Part shown: positions 13,320 to 22,750 of the stretch, piece after piece
How positions within the stretch are numbered: position 1 is the stretch's first letter
How the letters are laid out: the number at the start of each line of letters is the position of its first letter
Origin: a virus
DNA: 43,694 bases
IMG/VR virus record: IMGVR_UViG_3300045902_000713
Coordinates: 1 to 43,694 of that record
Direction: 5' to 3' (one strand)
The notes under the pieces: model-generated
What the model was told of the DNA's origin: nothing
The model's database searches: none
What the model saw: the letters and a program-made list of their open reading frames with translations, nothing else
Made by a program: the position numbers and the translations under genes

Positions 13320-15575
13320 ATGGATAAAACCTTCCCCCACTATATGTACGAGGAGCCTATCCTGGATAGGTTCCATGGCACCGTCTCCATCGTCAGGCGG
13401 CGGAAGCGGTCGGAGTTCCCCGAAGGGGAGGAGGGGTTCAAGGAATGGTGCAAAAGCGAGGTGATGCTCCGTGCGCGCATATCCGACCCCACCATACAGC
13501 TTGTGCACGCGATGCAGCGGGAGGGCCTCCGGCTGTACAGCCGGTACACCGGGAACAACCTTGGGAAGGCCACGGCCCCATTCGACACAAGCGGGCAGTC
13601 CCTCGCCACGTCGTTCAACTACCAGAACTTCATCTTTGGCACGATACGGAACAAGGCCGGGCAGTTCATTAGCCGCAGGATGACGGTGACGGTCGACGCC
13701 GTCAACTCGCATGCCGTATCCCGCAAGGAGCGCTATATGGCCGCATACACGCTTGACAGGATAACGCGGGAGATTATTGGCGACACGGCGGCGCGCGAGC
13801 TTAGGGCATCCGGGTCCGAGCTTCCTGATTCGGAAACGCTTGAGGCCATCAATGGGCGCGGCAACGGGATGGCTACGTACAAGGACCAGTACGCGGAGGC
13901 CGTGACAATGCTGCTGAAGGACTGGATGCAGAGGCACCGGTTCGATGAGTGGCTGGCCCGGCAGTACAAGCTGTACCTCATTACCAACGTGTACGTGGCG
14001 ATGCCGACCGTAAACGAGTCGACGCTGGACGTGGAGCTTCCGTTCCTCTCCCCCGACAATTACGTGTTCGACGTTACGTCAAAAGACGACAATTTCAAGG
14101 ACGCCAAGTACGGGATATTGTGCGAGTACAGGTCCATCGAGTCCATCCTGTACGAGTACCCACACATCACGGAGAAAGAGCTGGAGGAAAAAGGCAGCGG
14201 GGTGCCAACCCCGATGGCGGTCTTCGGGTTCCCGGCGTGGCGCGTGGTGCAGGGCGTTGGGCGGCAGGCGCTGGTGATGACCTGCCGGTTCATAGTGAAC
14301 GAGCGTATGGAGGTTGGGGCCGGGATGGAGGAGCGCTACAAGGCTGTTGTGGACGGGGATAACCCGTTTATGGAAGGGGCCCCCGCAAAGGGGGAAAAGA
14401 AGGAGCACCCGAACGGGGAGGAGCTTTACGAGGTGGTGCTTATTGGCGGCGACATAGTTGCGCGGGCCGGCAAGTGCAAGTGGCAAGTCCGATCGGTGGA
14501 GGCCCCGCTCAAGGCCGATATTGGGATCATCACCGCAAGGCTGGACCAGAAGGTTTCGCCCATTGCCCCCACCGTCCTTATGAGGGCGGCTGCGTTTCAG
14601 GAATACATAAGCCTAATACTCAAGAAGATAGGCGAGATAGTGAATGATATTGGCCCAGCCACAATCATTGTGGATGAAAGCCAGATCCGCCCGCGGGCAG
14701 GGGAGACCCAGGGGGAGGCCTTCCAGCGGTTTATGGAGGGGTACATGAAGGACAAACTGGTGACGTACGATGGGGCCTGGGCATCCGAGGTGGCCAGGGA
14801 ATCTGGCGTTAACCGGCCTATAATCGAGGTGCGCCCAAGCCAGGGCGGGGAGCAGACGGAGCGGCTAATCAACCTGCTGCGGATGTACAAGGAGCAGCTG
14901 TACGAGGTGCTTTCCTGGAACCCGCAGAGTTCGGGCGTAATAAGCCCGTACCAATCAACAGCTTCCGCACAGCTGGCGATAACCCGTTCGGAGTTCGGGT
15001 CGTGGGAAGAGGACGCGGTGTTCAAGCGCGCCGCCGAGCAGACCCTCAAGAAGGTTGCGGATCTGCTCAAGCTCATTTTGTACAAGAAGGCAAGGGACAC
15101 GGAGGAGGACAGGCCCCCAATAGGGCTGGATGCGGCGAACATGCTTTCGTTCCGCATAGGGGACAAAGCCCTGAACGAGCTGGAGTCGACGGGGTACCTT
15201 ACCACAGACCTTGGGCTTGGGATAAAACTTGACCGTTCCGCCGACGACATCCGGCTTGAGGTCGAGCAGGCTGCGGTCCTCGCGCTGCAGGCCGGCAACT
15301 TGAGTATGGAGGAGTACCTGGTGTTCAAGCAGGAAAGCGACCCGCACGAGGCTGTCAAGAAGGTTATGGCCGCGCTCGAGGCGAAGCGCTTGCAGGTGGA
15401 GGCCGCCCAGCGGGAACAGGTTGCGCTACAGGCGCAGCAGCTGGAAATGCAGCGGCAGCAGCAGATGCTGGCGGCGGCGGAGGGCGATGCCAACCGGGCT
15501 GCCCGCATGGATGCCACACGCCTGAACGCGGCGGCAGACTTGTTAGGGGAACAGATTAAGGTAGAGAACGTTTGA
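13320..15575 (+). CDS. Portal protein
   Basis: A 751-residue protein directly after the terminase block, in the order and size of podovirus portals. Secondary-structure features fit: mixed N-terminal wing (about 1-330), a central helical region (VLMRAAAFQEYISLILKKIGEIVNDIG near 420-445, a candidate clip/stem segment), and a long Gln/Ala-rich C-terminal helix (about 690-751, QLEMQRQQQMLAAAEG) as in the barrel of P22-like portals. It would form the dodecameric channel through which TerL packs DNA. No single diagnostic motif exists, so the call combines position, size and C-terminal pattern. Confidence 0.75.
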   Translation: MDKTFPHYMYEEPILDRFHGTVSIVRRRKRSEFPEGEEGFKEWCKSEVMLRARISDPTIQLVHAMQREGLRLYSRYTGNNLGKATAPFDTSGQSLATSFNYQNFIFGTIRNKAGQFISRRMTVTVDAVNSHAVSRKERYMAAYTLDRITREIIGDTAARELRASGSELPDSETLEAINGRGNGMATYKDQYAEAVTMLLKDWMQRHRFDEWLARQYKLYLITNVYVAMPTVNESTLDVELPFLSPDNYVFDVTSKDDNFKDAKYGILCEYRSIESILYEYPHITEKELEEKGSGVPTPMAVFGFPAWRVVQGVGRQALVMTCRFIVNERMEVGAGMEERYKAVVDGDNPFMEGAPAKGEKKEHPNGEELYEVVLIGGDIVARAGKCKWQVRSVEAPLKADIGIITARLDQKVSPIAPTVLMRAAAFQEYISLILKKIGEIVNDIGPATIIVDESQIRPRAGETQGEAFQRFMEGYMKDKLVTYDGAWASEVARESGVNRPIIEVRPSQGGEQTERLINLLRMYKEQLYEVLSWNPQSSGVISPYQSTASAQLAITRSEFGSWEEDAVFKRAAEQTLKKVADLLKLILYKKARDTEEDRPPIGLDAANMLSFRIGDKALNELESTGYLTTDLGLGIKLDRSADDIRLEVEQAAVLALQAGNLSMEEYLVFKQESDPHEAVKKVMAALEAKRLQVEAAQREQVALQAQQLEMQRQQQMLAAAEGDANRAARMDATRLNAAADLLGEQIKVENV

Positions 15576-15601
15576 CTCTTTCCCGCAATGGGTTAGTTTT
15601 G
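15571..15601 (+). promoter_or_regulatory. Promoter of the scaffold/capsid operon
   Basis: TTTG at 15571-15574 (overlapping the portal stop), 19 bp, then TAGTTTTG at 15594-15601: the full TTTG-N19-TAnnTTTG consensus, the best promoter match in the window. Start near 15607, with a leader of about 46 bases to the ATG at 15653. Confidence 0.72.
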
Positions 15602-15652
15602 CCGTTGATTAGCCAGGATGCAAATGCCAAGGCACACCCAATAGCAAGCCAA

Positions 15653-17086
15653 ATGGACCCAAACAACACCCCCAAAGAACAACCCCAGCAGCCCGCCGCT
15701 CCGCAGCCCACCGCATCGCAGCCCGTGACCCCAACAGGGGCGACGCCCGCTGTGACGCAGCCAGCCGCCCCGCAGCCAGTGGCCAACGACGCAAGCGCGA
15801 CACCCGCCGCGCCGCAGCCCGTCACCCCGCAGCCAGTGGCCCCAGCAGGGGCGACGCCCGCTGTGACGCAGCCAGCCGCCCCGCAGACCGTGGCCAACGA
15901 CGCAAGCGCGACGCCCGTCGCCCCGCAGCCCGTGCCCAACGACGCACCCAGTGCGGAGTCGGCCCAGCCTGCGGACGACGACTTGCTCGGCAGCCTTTTC
16001 TCCGCGGAGCAGCCAGTGGCTTCGCCACATACGGCAGACCAGGCGGCTGCGCCCCCGCCGACGCCTGAATGGCGCGCCGCTGTTATAAGCAAGTTCAACC
16101 AGGAGCTTGGGGCGTCTTACGAAAGCGAGGACCAGGTAATAAGCGAGGTGCGGCAGCTTCGCGACCAGTTGGGGAGGATAAACACCTTGCCTGGTGGGGA
16201 CGCGTTTGCATCGGCAATAATCGACAGGCTCAAGACCGGGACGATTGACGATGCCATGCACCTGCTCCACGCGGTGAAGGCCGATTTCCTGGACTTTGAC
16301 CCAAACGCCGTCGTTACGGAAAAGGTGGAGCTGGAGGATGGCACAGAGTCCACCAAAGAGCTGCCAATAGGGGCATTCCGCCACCCGCTTGACGACGTGC
16401 TCCGGGCTGAGGCCTATTACCTGTACAAGGACAGGTTCGCCGAAAACCCCACCGACCCAAGGTTCGCATCCTTGGTTGAGCTGCACATAGCCGACAGCAA
16501 GAAGCGGCTTGCCGGCATTGTCAGCCCGCTTGTGCGCCAGCAGGAGGAGCGCAGGCTCCGCGCGGCCGTTCAGGAAACGCACAAGGCGGCCATTTCCGAC
16601 CTAATCAAGCACACAAGCGAGAAGGCGAACGAGGTGTACAAGCGCGAGCAGCAGGCGCGGGAGCGCATAAACGAGCTTGTGAACGGCCTTGGGACACCCC
16701 CTTCGGAGCTTTGGGGGCAGAAGCTGCGCCCAGAAGTGCAAAAAAAGATGGCCGATTCCCTCATTGACCGCATCAAGACAGACCCTGTGGGCTACCTGCT
16801 TGAGCTAGTCTCCGTTCGGCAGCCGGACGGCAGCCTGGCCGTGTCCGCCGAAAAGCTTATGATGCTGGAGGCGGACTACAACCCAAGGCACGACAAAGAG
16901 GGCAAGGGGCTCCGGAACAAAATCATAGCCCGTTCCGCACAGCAGATGGCGGCCGAGCTCGCCATCAAGCTTACCGCCCAAAAGGTAAACATAGACCCGA
17001 CAAAAGAGCCGGACAAAGCCCCCAATGCTGAGAATGTTTCCAATTCCCAGCCTTTCAAGGTGATTGCATCAAAGAAATTGTCGTAA
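15653..17086 (+). CDS. Scaffold-like protein with Pro/Ala-rich N-terminal repeats, 477 aa
   Basis: ATG 15653 (AAATG, A-rich leader) is preferred over an upstream in-frame start that would include the promoter. Residues about 1-105 are a low-complexity Pro/Ala/Gln/Thr region with a 37-residue tandem duplication, then an acidic SAQPADDDLLGSLF patch. Residues about 140-440 are helical with charged heptad-like stretches (KHTSEKANEVYKREQQARERIN). An unstructured head plus helical body just before the major capsid gene is typical of scaffolding proteins. A virion-internal or capsid-associated protein is the alternative. No protease motif was seen. Confidence 0.6.
   Translation: MDPNNTPKEQPQQPAAPQPTASQPVTPTGATPAVTQPAAPQPVANDASATPAAPQPVTPQPVAPAGATPAVTQPAAPQTVANDASATPVAPQPVPNDAPSAESAQPADDDLLGSLFSAEQPVASPHTADQAAAPPPTPEWRAAVISKFNQELGASYESEDQVISEVRQLRDQLGRINTLPGGDAFASAIIDRLKTGTIDDAMHLLHAVKADFLDFDPNAVVTEKVELEDGTESTKELPIGAFRHPLDDVLRAEAYYLYKDRFAENPTDPRFASLVELHIADSKKRLAGIVSPLVRQQEERRLRAAVQETHKAAISDLIKHTSEKANEVYKREQQARERINELVNGLGTPPSELWGQKLRPEVQKKMADSLIDRIKTDPVGYLLELVSVRQPDGSLAVSAEKLMMLEADYNPRHDKEGKGLRNKIIARSAQQMAAELAIKLTAQKVNIDPTKEPDKAPNAENVSNSQPFKVIASKKLS
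15719..15940 (+). repeat. 111-bp tandem duplication in the scaffold-like gene
   Basis: Two adjacent copies (15719-15829 and 15830-15940), nearly identical across the stretch encoding GATPAVTQPAAPQ and VANDASATP, differing at a few positions. Each codes for 37 residues, so frame is kept. It looks like a recent duplication by slippage or recombination in a disordered region. Confidence 0.75.
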
Positions 17087-17132
17087 CATTGCCTTTTGTA
17101 AAGGGGAACAAGCAAACAAACAACCCACTCAA

Positions 17133-18731
17133 ATGCCGTTGACACTTGACGTTATACAGCCAAGCCTTGGCTCTGGTAACACGCAGTTTACCATTGAGGA
17201 GAAAGGCGATTACCCAATCATCCAGACGACTGGGGAGAACGGGGCCCCGATTACCATCCGGCACATAGAGGCTGTCGGTGGGATACAGGGGCATGTTTCG
17301 GATGTTATCCTTGATTGTGCCGGGCGAGCTTCAGGCTTTGACGTTGAGCCCGTCACGAAGTACCTCCAGAAACGCCGCGTGGATTCGTACCGCCACATCT
17401 TTATGCGCGGGACCGAATACAAGTTCCGCGGTGTGGTGCGCGAGATCCTTACCCCGGACGGGGCTGCGCTAGGCGAGATATCAATCAAGGTCGCTGCGGA
17501 GCAGCCAGACGGCTCGCACATCAACTTGAGTTTTGTGGATGCCCTTTCGGTGGTGGAGGGGCACACGTACGCGCAGTTCGTGGTTACGGAGGTGTCGACC
17601 GACCCCACGGATGGCTACCAGATCCTTGTGGTGCAGCGTGTGGATGGCGCAGCGGATATGGAGGTCTCCGGCGGCAATTTTGCGGACCTGGCCGTTGGGA
17701 CGTTCTTTACCACGTCTTCCGCCAACCGGGACCAGTCAATGGACGCTGGGTACCAACCATCCGCCCAGTACGTTTCCAACTACCAGCGGGAGCAGGTTGG
17801 CCTGTTCAACACGACAAAGAGCTTTGTGATCAACGGGCAGTTGATTGCAGACCCTGCGTACGTTTCCAGCAACGCTATCTTTTACGCCATAACAGGCGAC
17901 GGGACGCCAGTGGATAGCTCGGCCAGCAACCTTGGGTACAGCTACATTATGAAGTCGGAGGCGCAGCAATGGGCCCGAATGCTGTTCGAGGATAATTTTA
18001 GGCTCATTTATGGCAAGCCAGTCACCAACCCGAAGGTGAACGTATGGCCAGGCTCTGGCCTTGTGTCGCAGGTTGCCCCCGAGCTTCGGTTCCAGATGGC
18101 CCTCGCATCCTACAACTACAAGATGCTGGAGCGCATTGTGGATTCGATGCAAGAGTCGAACCAGTTTATGGGGCGCGACTTGTACGCCTTTATGGGGCTT
18201 ACCGCCTTCCGCCAGATCAGCACGTCGATCCCGGTTGAAACGCGGTTCACCATTAACGGCAACCCATCCGAAACCCCCGACAAATACCCGTTCCGCAACC
18301 AATGGGTTGGGGCATCTTTGGGTGGGTGCATCACATCCACCGGTGTGAACATCCATTTCGTTGGGCTGCCTTCGTTGGATAACAAGGCCTACAGCCCAGG
18401 CAACAACTCCATCCGCACGCGGACTGGCAGCCGCTCTTCGGATATCATTATTATGGACCCGAGCCCGATTATGAACTACCAAATGCCGAATGGCGATAAC
18501 CCGTTTGGGATGTCTACAGTCCCAATGGCTTCCGCAGGGCACAAGGTGGAGCTGCTTACGCACAAGGACGAGTTCCAGTCCTACCGCACCGAAGGCACGA
18601 TAGACGTGATGGGCAAGCGGAAAAACGGAGTCGTGGTGGATATGCAGAAAGGCATTTACAGGCAGCTGGAACACCGGTTTGGCATAGCCATCCAGGACCC
18701 AACATCCGTTGCCTACATCCAATGCAGCTAA
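17133..18731 (+). CDS. Major capsid protein candidate, 532 aa
   Basis: ATG 17133 after an A-rich leader. The protein has no low-complexity region and is rich in beta segments with one long helical stretch (LRFQMALASYNYKMLERIVDSMQES near residues 315-340), which would suit the spine helix of an HK97-like capsid fold. Its size agrees with capsid proteins of crAss-like podoviruses (about 500 aa), and it follows the scaffold-like gene. Codon use is less GC-extreme than in the replication genes. The alternative is another abundant structural protein. The call rests on order and composition, not on a motif. Confidence 0.65.
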   Translation: MPLTLDVIQPSLGSGNTQFTIEEKGDYPIIQTTGENGAPITIRHIEAVGGIQGHVSDVILDCAGRASGFDVEPVTKYLQKRRVDSYRHIFMRGTEYKFRGVVREILTPDGAALGEISIKVAAEQPDGSHINLSFVDALSVVEGHTYAQFVVTEVSTDPTDGYQILVVQRVDGAADMEVSGGNFADLAVGTFFTTSSANRDQSMDAGYQPSAQYVSNYQREQVGLFNTTKSFVINGQLIADPAYVSSNAIFYAITGDGTPVDSSASNLGYSYIMKSEAQQWARMLFEDNFRLIYGKPVTNPKVNVWPGSGLVSQVAPELRFQMALASYNYKMLERIVDSMQESNQFMGRDLYAFMGLTAFRQISTSIPVETRFTINGNPSETPDKYPFRNQWVGASLGGCITSTGVNIHFVGLPSLDNKAYSPGNNSIRTRTGSRSSDIIIMDPSPIMNYQMPNGDNPFGMSTVPMASAGHKVELLTHKDEFQSYRTEGTIDVMGKRKNGVVVDMQKGIYRQLEHRFGIAIQDPTSVAYIQCS

Positions 18732-18763
18732 TGCGCAAAACGTTACAAACCAACCTAAAGTAA

Positions 18764-20173
18764 ATGGCAAAGCACGAGCCCAATCTTGACCCGCGGGAAA
18801 GCTTCAGCAAGAATAGCCACTGGGTGAAAGGCGACTTGACGCACATCAAGATGACCAGCACACCACCTGAGTTCAAGCTCAAGCACCCGTACAGCGAACC
18901 GTACATTATGTACGACTACCTTACGCCAAGGACCGTAACCGTTTTGAAGCTTATCCCCGGTGCGCGTTTCCGCATCCCGACGGAGGATGGATCGGCCCCT
19001 GGCGGGTATAGGTGCTACGGCAGGCGTTATGTGCGGGATGCATACCGCGACGGGTCAAGCGGGTACACAATGGACGATTTCGAGTACTGCCAAATGGACC
19101 AGGAGGTCTTGAACGGTGCCAGTGGGAAAACAATCAAGTTTATCCCCCGCGTCGATTCTGCCGGCAAGCCCATACCATGGGTGCCAGACCTACAGGATGG
19201 CGGCCTTCACTTGGAGTTGCCAAAGGATGCCTGGAAGCTTCACCAGCTTTTGGAAGACGTTGGGCTAAGCAACCGTGCGGAGGCTTTCGGCGTCCCCATC
19301 CCCAAGGATAGCTCTTCGTTTACAATAGTCCTGCGGGACCCACTGTACACGGCAAGCAAGACGGACCTGGAAGGGGAATACGTCACCGCGGCTACGGCCT
19401 ATTACGAGTCGGTCGTGTCCGGCGATCCCAAGATTAAAATTGCGCTTGCCGACTACGCGCGCCAAGCCAAAAAAGAGCCAATCCAGGTGCGAAGGGGCGC
19501 GGAGCAGGTTTTGGCCAACGAAGCCGACACCTTCCTTACGCGCCTCCGCACGGATAGCCCAAGGGAATTCTACAACCTCTTTATCCGCCCGTCGGATAAA
19601 GAGTTCCTCCAGCGGGCCATGCTTTACCTGGCGTTGCGGGGCGGCATAGTCCGGTTTGTGGATGGGGCGTACGTATATATGCACCCAGACACAAGGTCGG
19701 AGTTTACGCTTGGGGCAACCGAGGCGAAAGCCATTGCCTCCATTAGCGAGACATACCACGCCATCCGGCAGCACATACACGAGGGCACATCTATTGCGCA
19801 CTTGATATCGCGTTTAGAGCACAGCGACACGCAGACAATGCTAAAGAAAGTCCGGGGGAGGGTAACCGCCAAGGAGACAAACGTCGCCCTTCCAACCCCA
19901 ATAGAGAGGGATTCGGCAGGGCGCCTTTCGGGCGTCCCGATGATGGACTCCATCAAGAGCATTGTTGGCGGGAAGACCGGCGGGGCGTCGCAGACCGCGC
20001 ATAGCATTGAGGTTATACAGGCTATGCTGGATGCCAACAACAAGGCACTGGCCGTCCTTGCCGACAGCACGGCTAAAATGGCGGATGCCATAAAGAAGCT
20101 TGCTGAACGGCAGGATACCGGTACGAATACTGCCCAGCCACCAACCCGCAAATGGAAAGAAGTCGTTTCTTAG
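18764..20173 (+). CDS. Structural protein candidate after the capsid gene, 469 aa
   Basis: ATG 18764 follows AAAGTAA, a typical leader here. Residues 1-140 are beta-rich with aromatic motifs (YIMYDYLTPRTVTVLKLIPG). Residues 170-350 are mixed (AYYESVVSGDP, DTFLTRLRTDSPREFYNLFIRP). The last about 70 residues form a helix with heptad-like spacing (VIQAMLDANNKALAVLADSTAKM), probably a coiled coil. No signal peptide or membrane segment. By place it is a virion or assembly protein, perhaps head-associated. I do not recognise a family. Confidence 0.6.
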   Translation: MAKHEPNLDPRESFSKNSHWVKGDLTHIKMTSTPPEFKLKHPYSEPYIMYDYLTPRTVTVLKLIPGARFRIPTEDGSAPGGYRCYGRRYVRDAYRDGSSGYTMDDFEYCQMDQEVLNGASGKTIKFIPRVDSAGKPIPWVPDLQDGGLHLELPKDAWKLHQLLEDVGLSNRAEAFGVPIPKDSSSFTIVLRDPLYTASKTDLEGEYVTAATAYYESVVSGDPKIKIALADYARQAKKEPIQVRRGAEQVLANEADTFLTRLRTDSPREFYNLFIRPSDKEFLQRAMLYLALRGGIVRFVDGAYVYMHPDTRSEFTLGATEAKAIASISETYHAIRQHIHEGTSIAHLISRLEHSDTQTMLKKVRGRVTAKETNVALPTPIERDSAGRLSGVPMMDSIKSIVGGKTGGASQTAHSIEVIQAMLDANNKALAVLADSTAKMADAIKKLAERQDTGTNTAQPPTRKWKEVVS

Positions 20174-20205
20174 GCAACTTACTAAACCAACAACCAAACA
20201 CTTAA

Positions 20206-21321
20206 ATGGCAACTTTGTTTCCAAACACAGGCATGCGCGAATACCCGCCCGTTCGTGCAAACGAGATGTTTACCGGTACCTCTCCGGTATTCCTTGTTAA
20301 GGGCGATTCCGTATTTGGCCCGCTGAAGGGCAAGATACAGATGGGCAAATGCAACGGGGTTGTGGAGGGGAGCGTTGCAATTAGCGTATACAACCAAGGC
20401 GGCTTCCTTGTTGGGGGTATGACGGACACGACCCCCGGTGTGCTTGCCACCGGTACGGATGTATACGGCACAATAGAAAGCTACGGCCCCAACTTCATTT
20501 TCTCGGTAACCACTTGGCTTTCGCTGCCCCTTTCCGGCGGCGGTTGGGTGGTGCTGCAGTATAGCGACCAGTGCGGGGTAACACATACTATCCGGATTGC
20601 AGAGTTGTTTGACGGTATGCAGGATAGCCTGGATGTTACGTACCCCAGCGGCGTTTCAGGGTACCACGGCGTTATGTGCCCGATTAACCTGTGCGGCGAC
20701 TGCGAAGCCGAGGTGTGGGTCACGCACCCAAGCGATGCAGGCCTTATGGTTAAGCTTGGGTATTTTGAAAAGCCGACCGGCGTTTTTGTGCTTGAGGCCA
20801 CGGAGCTGTACCCTGGCCTTTCTTTCCACGTTGACTATGCCCCCAACGGGAATGCCTACGATGGCTTCCAGTTTGCCCAGGTTGGCCTTACCGTGCAGGG
20901 GGTAAACGATGGCAACCATGGGCTCCCAATCGGCACGCGTGTTGAAGTACGTGTATGCGGGGATGTGTACCCGCTTAACGACTGCAACAAATGCTGCACG
21001 TACACCACCGAGCTCAACTCGGATTCGCTCGATGTCAACGCATGGCTGGGCGGTGCCACTTCGCCGTTTGTGGTTACAAGCCTTGTGATAAACGGCAACA
21101 ACATCCTCACGACACCGTATGCAGGCATTGACCCAATCACGGATTTGGCAAGCCTGGTTAATGCGCTGACCCAGCTTGGGTATGGGGAATGGGTGACAGA
21201 TGGGGACAACCTAATATCCCCAAAGTTTACCACCCTTGTGTTTGAGAGCATAACGCTTTCAGATACCGATACCCCAGCTGTTACTTCAGAGTTCGCTTTC
21301 GGGGCGGACTGCACCGTTTAA
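20206..21321 (+). CDS. Beta-rich virion protein, 371 aa
   Basis: ATG 20206 after ACTTAA. The protein is almost wholly beta-type, rich in Gly, Thr and Val, with repeated short strands (GSVAISVYNQGGFLVGG) and clustered cysteines (CPINLCGDCEAE and CNKCCTY). This composition suits a head decoration, fibre or appendage protein exposed outside the cell. It is the last gene before a strong terminator and so closes the head operon. No named family recognised. Confidence 0.6.
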   Translation: MATLFPNTGMREYPPVRANEMFTGTSPVFLVKGDSVFGPLKGKIQMGKCNGVVEGSVAISVYNQGGFLVGGMTDTTPGVLATGTDVYGTIESYGPNFIFSVTTWLSLPLSGGGWVVLQYSDQCGVTHTIRIAELFDGMQDSLDVTYPSGVSGYHGVMCPINLCGDCEAEVWVTHPSDAGLMVKLGYFEKPTGVFVLEATELYPGLSFHVDYAPNGNAYDGFQFAQVGLTVQGVNDGNHGLPIGTRVEVRVCGDVYPLNDCNKCCTYTTELNSDSLDVNAWLGGATSPFVVTSLVINGNNILTTPYAGIDPITDLASLVNALTQLGYGEWVTDGDNLISPKFTTLVFESITLSDTDTPAVTSEFAFGADCTV

Positions 21322-21370
21322 CCTATTTGCCACGATGCTTACCTAACCTTGCGATTGGCTGTGTTTTGTA

Positions 21371-21401
21371 AGGGTGCACCATCAAGCGGTGCACCCTTTT
21401 T
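21371..21401 (+). terminator. Strong Rho-independent terminator closing the head operon
   Basis: Perfect 9-bp stem GGGTGCACC (21371-21379) / GGTGCACCC (21387-21395), 7-base loop, then six T (21396-21401). It lies 50 bp after the stop at 21321 in a 107-bp gap. This is the clearest intrinsic terminator in the window. Confidence 0.9.
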
Positions 21402-21402
21402 T

Positions 21403-21410
21403 ATATCTTT
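21403..21410 (+). promoter_or_regulatory. Possible -7 box after the terminator
   Basis: TATCTTTG matches TAnnTTTG and lies directly after the terminator, 18 bp before the ATG at 21429. No TTG is found 19-21 bp upstream because the hairpin occupies that place, so this is a half-supported promoter. Confidence 0.35.
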
Positions 21411-21428
21411 GCGCAAACCGAAGGCCAA

Positions 21429-22016
21429 ATGAACGCGCGGCGGAACCCAATAGCACCCAAAAAATGGAAGCCAGGCTACTACGCACAAAACACGTTTGTG
21501 CTTGGCCCGGACGGCACCAACTACAGGTCGACCGTCGAGATCAAAAAATCGGTTTCGTTCCACATAGAGCTTGGCCTTGGGATGTGGGAGGCAATAGGGT
21601 CTGGCATTGGGGGCAACCAAGTGACCATAATCAACCAGACCATCGTAACCTCCATGCTTGGGGCGACCATCTTGAACGTGCCCCCTGAAACGGTTAACGG
21701 TGGCGTTGTGGAGCTTAGGCAGCTTATGCCCGGCGAAAGCGCAAGCATAGAGTATTTCAGGGCCTATACAAACATAGGCTCGCTGAACTACAAGGTGCAG
21801 GTTGGCGTTGGGGGAGGACCGCTGGCGGACGTCCCCGGGTGGGGCACTACGGCCACCCCCCTGTCGGCAAGCACATCTACCCGAACAACAGACAGGATCC
21901 CATCCACCGCCCCACTTTTGCTGGGGCCCTTAGATATCGTGGCCTTGGTAGTCGTAGCTTTTACGAGCGCACCCACAACCCCATACGGGCTTAGCATTTC
22001 ATTCAAGAACTCGTAA
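21429..22016 (+). CDS. Surface protein candidate, 195 aa
   Basis: ATG 21429 after GGCCAA. The product starts with a basic, Tyr-rich segment (NPIAPKKWKPGYYAQN), continues as beta-rich sequence (STVEIKKSVSFHIELGLGMWE, VTIINQTIVTSMLGATIL), and ends in Ser/Thr/Pro-rich sequence with a final hydrophobic strand. No signal peptide. It opens the operon after the terminator and precedes a lectin-like gene, so a fibre-base or appendage role is plausible. No family recognised. Confidence 0.5.
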   Translation: MNARRNPIAPKKWKPGYYAQNTFVLGPDGTNYRSTVEIKKSVSFHIELGLGMWEAIGSGIGGNQVTIINQTIVTSMLGATILNVPPETVNGGVVELRQLMPGESASIEYFRAYTNIGSLNYKVQVGVGGGPLADVPGWGTTATPLSASTSTRTTDRIPSTAPLLLGPLDIVALVVVAFTSAPTTPYGLSISFKNS

Positions 22017-22019
22017 AGT

Positions 22020-22748
22020 ATGCGCCGCGTTATCAATAGCGTTTATGGGTTTGGGAACGCGCTCCAGTTCGACGGGCTAAACGACTCCGTTGTTTCTAAC
22101 GGGGCTGAGCCCGATAACCTGTTCAACACCACCACAGGGTTCACGCTAAGTTTCTGGCTCCGCCTACCAAGCATACCTGTTTCCGGTTCAGCCCTTTTGA
22201 TAAGCAAAAGGGCAGGGACAATTGGTTTGCGCGTCACAATTATTACTTTCCTAGGCAATATGGCGATAACCGTTAGGGGGACAAATGCCGGCTCCCAATT
22301 GTATGGGAAGGCATTGGCATCAATACCCCCCACGTCTGACGGCTGGAGGCACATTGTGGCCAGATGCCCGGCTGGGTATACAGCGAGCGCGACTGTTTTG
22401 CCAAGCCTGGCCGTCGCAAACGGTGTGATAGGGGCCGGGTGGGCAGCCGCCACGGTTATAAACTGGACGTCTGGGATAGCAAGCTCCGCCCCATTTAGGC
22501 TTGGGCAAACAACCGCTTCGAACACGTCCTACAGGCTGGACGATGTCGCAGTGTATGGCCGGGCGCTATCGGACACGGAATGCCTGTGGCTATGGAACAA
22601 CGGGCATGGCAACGACCCGTTGCTGCTTGGCCCAGACTTGTGCTACAAATTGAACGAGACAGCCGGCCCAACCGTTTCCGATTCAAGCGGCAACGGGTAC
22701 AACGGCACAATGGTAAACTTCACTGGCTCCCCATTCACCCCACATTGA
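22020..22748 (+). CDS. LamG/concanavalin-like lectin domain protein, 242 aa
   Basis: Nearly the whole protein is one LamG-type jelly roll: ALQFDGLNDSVV near residues 16-27, FTLSFWLRLPS near 41-51, GWRHIVARC near 108-116, and the closing YRLDDVAVYGRALSDTE near 170-186. An extra C-terminal segment has LCYKLNETAGPTVSDSSG, the start of another LamG-like repeat or a linker. Such domains bind glycans. In a phage this suggests host-surface recognition or a capsid decoration that sticks to mucus or polysaccharide. ATG at 22020 is 3 bp after the previous stop. Confidence 0.75.
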   Translation: MRRVINSVYGFGNALQFDGLNDSVVSNGAEPDNLFNTTTGFTLSFWLRLPSIPVSGSALLISKRAGTIGLRVTIITFLGNMAITVRGTNAGSQLYGKALASIPPTSDGWRHIVARCPAGYTASATVLPSLAVANGVIGAGWAAATVINWTSGIASSAPFRLGQTTASNTSYRLDDVAVYGRALSDTECLWLWNNGHGNDPLLLGPDLCYKLNETAGPTVSDSSGNGYNGTMVNFTGSPFTPH

Positions 22749-22750
22749 TT

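Noticed and set aside
12678-13937. Minus-strand frame of 419 codons spanning the terL-portal gap
   Set aside because: Crosses a plus-strand promoter, small gene and terminator, and mirrors two coding genes; not credible as one gene.
17064-17132. Upstream extension of the capsid frame and a TAACATTG near 17084
   Set aside because: The ATG at 17133 has the usual A-rich leader; the box has a mismatch and a 17-bp spacing, so it was not listed as a promoter.
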